Source of the DNA: Bacteroidales bacterium UBA1392 | Lineage (GTDB): Bacteria > Bacteroidota > Bacteroidia > Bacteroidales > UBA932 | Direction of reading: 5' to 3' | Length of the DNA: 64,000 nucleotides | NCBI GenBank assembly: GCA_002305275.1 | Contig: DBQO01000022.1 | Location: 1 to 64,000, forward strand | Shown here: piece after piece, positions 7,857-15,253 of the stretch | How the letters are laid out: the number at the start of each line of letters is the position of its first letter | How positions within the stretch are numbered: position 1 is the stretch's first letter | Program-made: the position numbers and the translations under genes | Notes under the pieces: generated by a model | The model's database searches: none | What the model was told of the DNA's origin: nothing | The model's input: only the letters and a program-made list of their open reading frames with translations

Positions 7857-9228
7857 TGGGTTCTTCTTCAATATTCTGAAGGGCTGTTTCAGCCCTGAAT
7901 TTACGAATCAAAGAGGCAAGCATCAGTGCTGCCACTATGGATGCAATGGCGTCTGAGACCGGCATGCTGATCCATACTCCGTCAACTCCGAAAAAGCCGG
8001 GCAGTATTGCAAGGGAGGGAATCAAAAAGAGTAACTGACGTGAAAGAGAGAGGAAAATAGCTCTTCTTGCAAGTCCGAGACTCTGGAAAAAGTTGGATGT
8101 AACCATCTGAAAGCCCACTATGGGAAAGAGGGAAACACCAATTCTGAAACCACGCGAAGCAATTGCTTTCAGTTCGGGATCTCTTGTAAATAGCGATACC
8201 GCAACTTCCGGAAAAAACATGCCTACAATGAAGCAGAGTGTGGTTATAAGTGTCGCCCAAAAGACTGTCAACCGGAAGACCTCAACCACCCTCAGATAGA
8301 GTTTAGCTCCATAATTGTACCCGGCTATAGGCTGCATGCCATGCGTAAATCCCATGACTATCATCATAAAAAGAAATACGACCCTATTTATTATACCGTA
8401 AGCACCAATAGCCATGTCACCGCCGTGACTCCTTAGCTGATTATTCATCAGAATTACCACTAAAGAGGAGGTGAGATTCATCAGGAAAGGTGCCATGCCT
8501 ATTGAAAGCGAACGACCTGCAATCTTCCAGTCAAGGGAGAACTGTTCCCTAGAAAAATGGAGCACCCTGCTTTTGTCGGAAAGCATTCTGAAGACCCATA
8601 CCAGTGCTACGGCTTGGGAAAGGACTGTCGCAATAGCTGCGCCCTGAATACCCATATCGAACACGAAGATGAATATCGGATCCAAAATAGTATTAAGCAC
8701 CACGGTCAAAATCGTAGCAGTCATCGCCTTTTTAGGAAATCCGGCCGACCTTAGTATGGCATTCAGTCCAAAATAGAGGTGGGTGATGATATTACCGAGT
8801 AATATCACTGTCATGTACTCCTTGGCATAAGGGAGTGTCGCGTCACTGGCTCCGAAAAATCTAAGGATTGGGGTTAGGAAGGAGAGGGAAAATATGATGA
8901 AGAAAACTCCAATGGTGACATTGAGGATAAAGACGTTTGCAAGCACTTTTTTAGCCATGTCGTAGTTGCGCTGTCCCAGCAGGACAGATACGAGCGTAGC
9001 ACCTCCGGCACCTACCAGAGTTCCAAAAGCTGCTGAAATATTCATAAGGGGAAAGGTCACCGCAAGACCCGATATTGCAAGAGGTCCCACTCCTTGGCCA
9101 ATAAATATGCTGTCCACCATATTGTAAAGCGAGGATGCAGTCATCGCAATAATTGCCGGCACTGCATATTGTCTCAGCAATGTTCCTATCTTTTCCGTTC
9201 CCAGCTCTACAGGTATCTTCTCTGCCAT
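7828..9228 (-). CDS. MATE-family multidrug/metabolite efflux transporter
   Basis: A polytopic inner-membrane protein with about 12 hydrophobic segments. The N-terminus (ELGTEKIGTLLRQYAVPAIIAMTASSLYNMVDSIFIG) is characteristic of MatE domains, which use Na+ or H+ gradients to export cationic compounds. The second MatE repeat begins about residue 235. From the ATG at 9228 it is 466 residues, the usual size; an upstream ATG at 9261 would add 11 residues over a TATCTTTG-like -7 box. The last ten residues, rich in Pro/Asn, are encoded by intergenic repeat sequence and are probably dispensable. Substrate unknown. Confidence 0.88.
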   Translation of the reverse strand: MAEKIPVELGTEKIGTLLRQYAVPAIIAMTASSLYNMVDSIFIGQGVGPLAISGLAVTFPLMNISAAFGTLVGAGGATLVSVLLGQRNYDMAKKVLANVFILNVTIGVFFIIFSLSFLTPILRFFGASDATLPYAKEYMTVILLGNIITHLYFGLNAILRSAGFPKKAMTATILTVVLNTILDPIFIFVFDMGIQGAAIATVLSQAVALVWVFRMLSDKSRVLHFSREQFSLDWKIAGRSLSIGMAPFLMNLTSSLVVILMNNQLRSHGGDMAIGAYGIINRVVFLFMMIVMGFTHGMQPIAGYNYGAKLYLRVVEVFRLTVFWATLITTLCFIVGMFFPEVAVSLFTRDPELKAIASRGFRIGVSLFPIVGFQMVTSNFFQSLGLARRAIFLSLSRQLLFLIPSLAILPGFFGVDGVWISMPVSDAIASIVAALMLASLIRKFRAETALQNIEEEPTPNPVTRNP

Positions 9229-9332
9229 AATTATAATTCTATTTCGGGCAAAGATAAGCATTAAGATTTGAAAAATTTTTGTATATTTGAGAATTGAGAG
9301 CAGGATACAACGAGGGTGACACGAATAGTGAT

Positions 9333-9359
9333 GATTATTGTCATTGACAATTAATAATC
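9333..9359. repeat. Imperfect palindrome in intergenic spacer
   Basis: GATTATTGTCATTGACAATTAATAATC pairs its outer arms (GATTATT / AATAATC) and contains an inner TTGTCA-T-TGACAA palindrome. It lies between the divergent MATE and exported-protein genes. It could be an operator for a dimeric regulator, or a chance AT-rich palindrome; nothing else supports either reading. Confidence 0.3.
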
Positions 9360-9431
9360 ACGCAAGGTTAAAAGCCGATGGCCAAAGGCTAAAAACTGAC
9401 TGAAATTACTAACAACCAATACCTATATGCC

Positions 9432-10448
9432 ATGAAACGACTGCTAATCCTGTTCAGCACACTGTCGGCGCTGCTGCTTTCAGGATCTTTTTGTGCCGGC
9501 AGGATGAATGTTCCCCGGATCGGACAGGTCTGGCAGGAAAAAGTCATCACTCTTCCCGACCAGTCCGTTCCGGATATTGAGTACTACTTTGATGCCATTG
9601 TCAAAGCATTTTCTAACAACGTCTTGCAAGTGGCATACAATGTCTACCACGAAATAGATGTCGAAAGTGACCCTAATTGCTACGTTGTTATGGATAAACG
9701 TAACGGCTATATGCGTGCAGGCATTGCCGGTGAGCAGGAGGGTAATCTGCAAATGTGTTACTGGAAAGTGCCTGATGGCAGACGCATAGTCGGAATTATC
9801 CTAAGAGAAGAGGATAGTGTAATCAAAATGTTTTATGAGCACCGCATCGAAGAACAATCTCTAAAACCCCTCCCTCAACTCGCTGCATCCATTCCCGATG
9901 CAAAACGTTACTACATAGAATTGCCTCAGAAAGGTAAAGACATTACCGTCTATGTAAGAGGTGAAGAGTACCAGAAAGTAGGCCACCTCGAATGGGATGG
10001 TTTCGGAGGGTTTGACCAGCTTGACCTGGTTATGGATAGATGCTACTACAATGAACGTTTCGGATTTACAATCAGGTATCCTTTTAACTTCACAGGTCAG
10101 GGCGAGCCCGAAAATGGAGATGGACAGTTATTCATTTCGGATAGCGGGCTTGCCAGATTCTATGCCTACGGCGGTTATAGCGACATCGTAATGTTTAACC
10201 AGACCCTTCGCGAACACTTTGAGGAAAAGTGTCAAGGGTTTAGAGAGATGGGGTATACCCTTGATGATACATTTATTTACGATAAGGAATTTTACATCAT
10301 CGGGCACAAGGAGGACACCTACATCTACAAGAAGGCCATCATCGTAGATAACATCCAGCTCAATGTGGTTATCTCATTCGATTCCGTAATTGCCGATGAC
10401 TTCCTAATGATGGCACACCAAATTGCAGCTACGCTGATGAAGAGATAA
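9432..10448 (+). CDS. Exported protein of unknown function
   Basis: The 338-residue product begins with a clear signal peptide (MKRLLILFSTLSALLLSGSF, then CAG). The cysteine at about 22 follows Phe, which is a poor lipobox, so type I cleavage and a periplasmic location are more likely. The mature part is acidic and aromatic, predicted as mixed alpha/beta. It contains two tandem-looking segments with VMDKRNGYMRAG (about 95) and VMDRCYYNERFGFTIRYPFNF (about 200). The second half resembles the style of exported proteins that start with RFGFSIRYP, but I do not recognise the family. No neighbour suggests a function. Confidence 0.7.
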   Translation: MKRLLILFSTLSALLLSGSFCAGRMNVPRIGQVWQEKVITLPDQSVPDIEYYFDAIVKAFSNNVLQVAYNVYHEIDVESDPNCYVVMDKRNGYMRAGIAGEQEGNLQMCYWKVPDGRRIVGIILREEDSVIKMFYEHRIEEQSLKPLPQLAASIPDAKRYYIELPQKGKDITVYVRGEEYQKVGHLEWDGFGGFDQLDLVMDRCYYNERFGFTIRYPFNFTGQGEPENGDGQLFISDSGLARFYAYGGYSDIVMFNQTLREHFEEKCQGFREMGYTLDDTFIYDKEFYIIGHKEDTYIYKKAIIVDNIQLNVVISFDSVIADDFLMMAHQIAATLMKR

Positions 10449-10474
10449 CAAAGGGAGTTCTGAGTGTGTAGTGG

Positions 10475-10514
10475 GTAGTATGTAGTATGTAGTATGTAGT
10501 ATGTAGTATGTAGT
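10475..10514. repeat. GTAGTAT heptamer tandem array
   Basis: Five perfect consecutive GTAGTAT units plus a partial sixth occupy 40 bases. This heptamer is a rotation of ATGTAGT, and its complement is ACTACAT. Identical arrays occur at 7804 and 43475. Perfect short tandem units are prone to slippage, so copy number may vary between strains. Confidence 0.92.
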
Positions 10515-10740
10515 GTAGCGAGGTACGAGGTGTAGATAAAAAGCTATGCAATTAGGTATCGTGTGATTAGGATACGGGGTGCTAGGAACCAGATGTGCGA
10601 TATCCTGCAACGGTATCAGGAGGAATTTTAGAAAAACGAAGGAGGACGATTTTGATGTAATCCCCCTTTTCTATTTGGATAGCCTAACTAGCTCTCCAAC
10701 CATCAACTTTAGTGTAGTTCCGAGATTATTCTAGCCTAAA

Positions 10741-10838
10741 ACCACGCATCACGCAACTCAAAACCAACCCAACATCGTAACACGTAACACCACCTCTAAC
10801 TCAGAGCTAAAAATTACTTCTGACTACGGACTCAGAAC
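10741..10838. repeat. Degenerate A/C-rich intergenic repeat block
   Basis: Words such as CACGCATCACGCAACTC, CGTAACACGTAACACC and AACTCAGAGCTAAAAA fill the sequence up to the buk stop codon. AACTCAGAGCT matches 2629-2639, and the CGTAACACG words match 230-290. The block lies directly 3' of the ackA-ptb-buk operon. Confidence 0.6.
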
Positions 10839-10840
10839 TA

Positions 10841-11905
10841 TTAACTATAAACCTTCGCTTCTTCGCGTCCTTCCAAAACGGCGAAGCCGTTCATTGCGAG
10901 AGCAGCCATTTCATCCTCTCCGGGATAAACCTTAACGGGAGCGATAAATTCAATATACTCTGTAAGATCCTTCATCAATCCCTTGCCTTTAGCCACACCT
11001 CCGGTAAGCAGGATTGCGTCCACCTTGCCTTTGAGGACGGCAGCCATTGCTCCTACCTCCTTAGCCACATTGTATATGAATGCATCGGCTATAAACTTAA
11101 AGCGAGGATCATCCGCCATCTTGAGTTCTACTTCATAGAAATCATTTGTTCCCAGATAGGCTACCACTCCACCCTTACCACAAATTATCTTTTTTACCTG
11201 GTCGAGTGTATATTTACCGGAAAAACACAGCTCAGCCAACTGATATGTAGGCAAGGTACCGGAACGCTCAGGCGAGAAAGGTCCATCCCCGTTGAGAGCA
11301 TTATTCACGTCAATTACCTTTCCATGGCAATGTGCTCCTACTGAAACCCCTCCACCAAGATGCGCAACGATCAGGTTAAGCGAGTCATAGAGGACGCCTA
11401 TTTCGCTTGCATATAGCTTGGCTATGGCTTTCTGATTGAGAGCATGGAAAATGGATATCCGCTTGAACTCTGGATGGCCCGCCACCCTGGCAAGATCGCT
11501 AAGTTCATCCACAACCACAGGGTCGGCAATAAATGCACGACAACCGGGAATATCAGATGCAATCGAGTCAGCGATTATTCCACCCAGGTTGGAAGCATGC
11601 TCACCACCAATGGAAGCCCGAAGATCGGCCAGCAGCGCCTCATTCACCTCATAAGTACCTGAGGGGATCGGCTTAAGAAGCCCTCCACGACCCACTATGG
11701 CACTGAATTGCGATTTGTCGAAACCGTTATCTTCAAGAGTCTTGAGGATAATCTTCTCTCTGAATTTATACTGGTCTATGACCGAATCATATTTTGCGAT
11801 CTCCTCTGCGGAGTGCTTGATATTGGTGACGAAGATCTGTTTACCATCTTCAAAAACGGCAATCTTGGTAGAAGTGGATCCGGGATTGATGGAAAGAATT
11901 TTCAT
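10841..11905 (-). CDS. buk: Butyrate kinase
   Basis: Catalyses butyryl phosphate + ADP to butyrate + ATP, or the same reaction on branched short-chain acyl phosphates. It is an ASKHA-fold cytoplasmic enzyme. The N-terminal SINPGSTSTKIAVFEDG phosphate loop, AHLGGGVSVGAHCHGKVIDVNNAL (nucleotide and phosphate binding) and ILLTGGVAKGKGL are butyrate-kinase versions of the acetokinase motifs. The length of 354 residues matches the family and is shorter than AckA. It is the last gene of the ackA-ptb-buk run, 9 bases after ptb. Whether butyrate, isobutyrate or isovalerate is the physiological product cannot be read from sequence. Confidence 0.92.
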   Translation of the reverse strand: MKILSINPGSTSTKIAVFEDGKQIFVTNIKHSAEEIAKYDSVIDQYKFREKIILKTLEDNGFDKSQFSAIVGRGGLLKPIPSGTYEVNEALLADLRASIGGEHASNLGGIIADSIASDIPGCRAFIADPVVVDELSDLARVAGHPEFKRISIFHALNQKAIAKLYASEIGVLYDSLNLIVAHLGGGVSVGAHCHGKVIDVNNALNGDGPFSPERSGTLPTYQLAELCFSGKYTLDQVKKIICGKGGVVAYLGTNDFYEVELKMADDPRFKFIADAFIYNVAKEVGAMAAVLKGKVDAILLTGGVAKGKGLMKDLTEYIEFIAPVKVYPGEDEMAALAMNGFAVLEGREEAKVYS

Positions 11906-11914
11906 CTGCAGGAT

Positions 11915-12820
11915 CTATTTTGCCGTAAGGGCTGCTAGAGCGATGGAGTTAAGCTTTGTGTAAATGCTGTCGGCACGACTGGAAAGCACGCAGGGAGCTT
12001 TTGCTCCGGCCACTATGGCAGCCTGTTTTACACCTACGGAAAGCTGTGAATTTACCTTGTAGAAGACGTTTGCGGACTCTATGTTGGGGAACAACAGGCA
12101 GTCTGCATCACCCGCCACTTTGCTTTCAAGTTTCTTGATTTCAACAGCCTCTTTGGAGATAGCCACGTCGAGCGCAAGGGGACCATCGAGGTAACACCCT
12201 TTGATCTGGCCTCTGTCAGCCATTTTTGCAAGCATTGCTCCCTCTACACAAGCAGGCATGCCATCGAGCATCTGCTCGGTGGCTGCAATAGCTGCTACTT
12301 TAGGTTTCTCTATACCGAGAGCATGTGCAGTCTGAACCAGGTAGTTGGTGATGGCGACTTTCTGCTTGAAGTCTGGTGCAGGGATTACGGCCATGTCGCC
12401 GAGTATGATAAGTTTATGGTAGTTTGGATTCTCAAGGACAGAAACGTGACTCAATACAGCCTTGGGAGGAAGGAGGCCGCGCTCTTTGTGGAGAATGGCA
12501 CGCATATATTTGTCGGTGCTGCATAGACCCTTCATCAGTATGTCGGCTTCGCCTGCATTGATCATGTCCACAGCCTGTGCAATTGATTGGAGCTCATCTT
12601 TATTGTCAACTATGGTAAACATAGAGGGGTTGATACCCTCTGCCTTGCATACCTCGTAGATCATGTCGGCATCACCCACAAGAATAGCTTGAACTATACC
12701 TTTGTCAACTGCCAAACGGGCAGCAGTAATTGTGTGATCATCAACACCCCAAGCAGCGACAAGGCGTTTTCTGCTTTTAGAACGCAACTGCGTAAAAATC
12801 TGTTCGAAACTTGTAATCAT
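11915..12820 (-). CDS. ptb: Phosphate butyryltransferase (phosphotransacylase)
   Basis: Converts a short-chain acyl-CoA and phosphate to acyl phosphate and CoA, feeding the adjacent kinases. The 301-residue single-domain protein shows the family's AEADILMKG-like loop (GEADILMKGLCSTDKYMRAIL), LSHVSVLENPNYHKLIILGDMAVIPAPDF, and GCYLDGPLALDVAISKEA. Length and motifs fit Ptb better than the longer Pta. It sits between ackA (16 bases upstream) and buk (9 bases downstream), so it may supply acyl phosphate to both. Its chain-length preference is not visible. Confidence 0.88.
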   Translation of the reverse strand: MITSFEQIFTQLRSKSRKRLVAAWGVDDHTITAARLAVDKGIVQAILVGDADMIYEVCKAEGINPSMFTIVDNKDELQSIAQAVDMINAGEADILMKGLCSTDKYMRAILHKERGLLPPKAVLSHVSVLENPNYHKLIILGDMAVIPAPDFKQKVAITNYLVQTAHALGIEKPKVAAIAATEQMLDGMPACVEGAMLAKMADRGQIKGCYLDGPLALDVAISKEAVEIKKLESKVAGDADCLLFPNIESANVFYKVNSQLSVGVKQAAIVAGAKAPCVLSSRADSIYTKLNSIALAALTAK

Positions 12821-12836
12821 TGTTCTTAGAATTATG

Positions 12837-14048
12837 TTATTTGTTTTTTACGATATTCATTGTGTCCTGAGCGATTACCAACTCCTCGTTGGTGGTGACC
12901 GCAACAACTTTCACTTTGGATGAAGGGGTAGAAAGGATTACATCCTTCCCTCTGACAGCTCTGTTGACATCCTTGTCAAAATCTACTCCGAGGAATTCAA
13001 GCTCCTCGCAAGCCTGCTCTCGTGTCGTAGAGGAATTTTCTCCAATACCGCCGGTAAATACAATCATATCAAGCCCACCCATGGCTGCTGCATAGGCCCC
13101 GATAAACTTGCGAATACCATAAAATAGCATCTCCTGAGCAAGTGCTGCATTGGCATTGCCACTTCCTGCACCGGACTCGATATCCCTCATGTCCGAAGAG
13201 GCCTGCGATACACCGAGAAGTCCGCTTTTCTTATTCAGAATTGTGTTGATCTCGGCTGCGCTTAGCTTTTCTTTCTCCTCGAGAAATGTAACTACGCCCG
13301 CATCAACGCTTCCACTTCTTGTACCCATAACAAGTCCCTCCATAGGAGTAAATCCCATTGAGGTATCTATGGAGCGTCCATTCTTTATGGCTGTTATGGA
13401 ACTTCCGTTACCGAGGTGGCAAGTGATGATTTTTGAATTTGAGATATCCATGCCTACAAGGTTGCAGGCCTTTTTTGCCACATACTTATGGCTTGTGCCG
13501 TGGAATCCGTAACGACGGATCTTATATTTCTGATAGTACTCATAAGGGATTGCGTACATATATGCGTAGTCGGGGATGGTCTGGTGAAATGAGGTATCAA
13601 ACACAGCTACCTGGGGAATCTCCGGCATAAGGGACTGCACGGCACGGATACCGAGCAAATTGGCCGGATTGTGGAGAGGAGCGAGCTCTGCGCACTTTTC
13701 AATCTTTGATATGGCTTCATCATCAATTGCTGCACTGCCTGAAAAATATTCTCCACCATGTGCCACCCTGTGACCTACGGCCTCTATTTCCTTAAGAGAA
13801 GAGATAACTCCGAGAGATTTGTCAGTAAGCAGTTCAAGCACTTTGGAGATACCAACAGTGTGATTGGGCACAGGTTTTTCTACGGAAAATTTATCTTTGC
13901 CCGGTAACTGATGATTATAAATACCCATCGGTTCTCCGATACGTTCTACAAGGCCTTTAGCCAAGAGTGAATAGTCATTGTCGCTCTTCATATCAAGCAC
14001 TTGATATTTCAAAGAGGAACTGCCGCAATTTAGTACAAGTATTATCAT
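12837..14048 (-). CDS. ackA: Acetate kinase
   Basis: Forms acetate and ATP from acetyl phosphate and ADP. The ATG at 14048 gives 403 residues beginning MIILVLNCGSSSLKYQ, the standard AckA N-terminus; an upstream ATG adds 13 atypical residues and runs into the promoter's TACTTTTG box. Other motifs are GHRVAHGG, FDTSFHQTIP, GFHGTSHKYV, HLGNGSSITAIKNG and DTSMGFTPMEGLVMGTRSG. It is the first gene of a three-gene operon with ptb and buk and has a well-formed promoter at 14085-14115. Confidence 0.96.
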   Translation of the reverse strand: MIILVLNCGSSSLKYQVLDMKSDNDYSLLAKGLVERIGEPMGIYNHQLPGKDKFSVEKPVPNHTVGISKVLELLTDKSLGVISSLKEIEAVGHRVAHGGEYFSGSAAIDDEAISKIEKCAELAPLHNPANLLGIRAVQSLMPEIPQVAVFDTSFHQTIPDYAYMYAIPYEYYQKYKIRRYGFHGTSHKYVAKKACNLVGMDISNSKIITCHLGNGSSITAIKNGRSIDTSMGFTPMEGLVMGTRSGSVDAGVVTFLEEKEKLSAAEINTILNKKSGLLGVSQASSDMRDIESGAGSGNANAALAQEMLFYGIRKFIGAYAAAMGGLDMIVFTGGIGENSSTTREQACEELEFLGVDFDKDVNRAVRGKDVILSTPSSKVKVVAVTTNEELVIAQDTMNIVKNK

Positions 14049-14084
14049 AATATATATCTGGTTATAATTGTCGGATTTATCCGG

Positions 14085-14115
14085 CAAAAGTAGTCATTAT
14101 AGGTGACCTTTCAAA
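14085..14115 (-). promoter_or_regulatory. Bacteroidetes-type promoter of ackA-ptb-buk
   Basis: On the minus strand, TTTG (14115-14112) and TACTTTTG (14092-14085) are separated by 19 bases, matching the -33/-7 form. A start near 14078 would give a leader of about 30 bases before the ackA ATG. Confidence 0.75.
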
Positions 14116-14157
14116 AAATAATTGTACATTGCAATCCGAAACATGGAGGGAAGGATT

Positions 14158-15201
14158 ATGTGGAAAGGTAGGAGACTTTTTTTCTATTCGCTAGCCTTTA
14201 TCGCAGGCGATTTATTTGGAGGATGGCTGACTCTGCCACCTGCCCTATTCTTAGCAACGGCAGCCTTTTGTGCCATAATGGGGCTGACAACTAAACACAG
14301 GATTATAACTCTAATTACTCTCTTTTTGCTGGGGGCTGCTACTCTTCAGATCTCAAGAATACCTACCCTGAGCGGAGAATCGGCAATCGGTCATGCGGCA
14401 GGCTCAATTAAAGCGGAGTTTTCAGCATCTCTGGGTAAAATACTTAACGAGGGAGAGGAATTGGCGATAGTACGCGCATTGACGATAGGCGACAAGAGTG
14501 ATATCAACCGGGAGTTGAGAGAGAATTATCGAAAAAGCGGTGCCATGCACCTTCTTGCACTCTCAGGTCTTCACGTAGGCATCATTTATAAGCTGGTGGA
14601 GCTGATGCTCTTTTTCATAGGCGGATCAATCTCCACCAAGCGAATTAAGAGTATTTTAATAATAGTGCTGCTATGGGGATTTGCCGTAATCACCGGACTG
14701 AGCTCTTCTATCTTCAGAGCGGTATTGATGATTACTATCCACGAATTGTCCGGTTGGCGCTACTCCGATAAGGATGGCCTCACTTCACTTGCTGCAAGTG
14801 CATTGATAATCACTATTTTTAACCCTGAAGCGCCACGGGAAGTGGGATTTCAGCTCTCGTTCCTTGCAGTGTTTTCGATTTTTACCATCTACCCTGCGAT
14901 AAAAGGATTAATGCACACCCGCATACTAATTTTGGAGAAACTCTGGAATAGCATCTGCATAAGTCTAAGTTGTCAGATGACAACCGGTGTTGTCGCATTT
15001 ATTTATTTCGGAAGTTTTCCCGCATATTTTTTAATAACCAACATTCTTGCAATCCCACTTACAGGGATATCACTCTATCTTACTGCAGCTGCGCTCATTA
15101 GCAAGAGTATCCCTTACGCCGGCCATTTCGCAGCTTCGGCATTACAATTTACAGTGGGATTATTGAATAAAATTATTGCCATTATTGCCGGATTGGGATA
15201 G
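14158..15201 (+). CDS. ComEC/Rec2-family membrane protein lacking the metallo-beta-lactamase domain
   Basis: A polytopic membrane protein of 347 residues. MHLLALSGLHVGIIYKL (about 135-150) is the signature of the ComEC/Rec2 competence core, the channel for DNA uptake. Complete ComEC proteins are about 700 residues and end in a beta-lactamase-like domain. This one stops just after the membrane core (NKIIAIIAGLG), and no downstream frame resumes the missing domain before purF-like begins. The N-terminal OB-like DUF4131 region is also short. The ATG at 14158 follows GGAGGGAAGG, an unusually good SD for this genome, and is preferred over the ATG at 14122. It may be a natural short form or a decayed gene. 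Confidence 0.78.
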   Translation: MWKGRRLFFYSLAFIAGDLFGGWLTLPPALFLATAAFCAIMGLTTKHRIITLITLFLLGAATLQISRIPTLSGESAIGHAAGSIKAEFSASLGKILNEGEELAIVRALTIGDKSDINRELRENYRKSGAMHLLALSGLHVGIIYKLVELMLFFIGGSISTKRIKSILIIVLLWGFAVITGLSSSIFRAVLMITIHELSGWRYSDKDGLTSLAASALIITIFNPEAPREVGFQLSFLAVFSIFTIYPAIKGLMHTRILILEKLWNSICISLSCQMTTGVVAFIYFGSFPAYFLITNILAIPLTGISLYLTAAALISKSIPYAGHFAASALQFTVGLLNKIIAIIAGLG

Positions 15202-15253
15202 TTTATATTTTTATTTATGTTAACTTTGTGGCTTAAATTACAAATCTGAGATT

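Larger units (their letters stand above)
10449..10840. other. Repeat-rich non-coding spacer
   Basis: The 392-base spacer between the exported-protein gene and the stop of buk has no supportable gene. It contains the heptamer array at 10475-10514, then degenerate GAGGTACGAGGTG-like words to about 10580. A unique AT-rich middle with no recognised signal follows. From 10741 to 10838 a second A/C-rich repeat block shares vocabulary with 176-290 and 2610-2650. Confidence 0.6.

Noticed and set aside
9267..9289. TTTG-N11-TATATTTG as promoter of the exported-protein gene
   Set aside because: The 11-base spacer is far from the 19-23 seen at other promoters here, and the leader would be about 135 bases.
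10404..10610. Minus-strand 68-codon frame over the heptamer array
   Set aside because: It is an artefact of the repeat (YYILHTTYYILPTT); no independent coding evidence.
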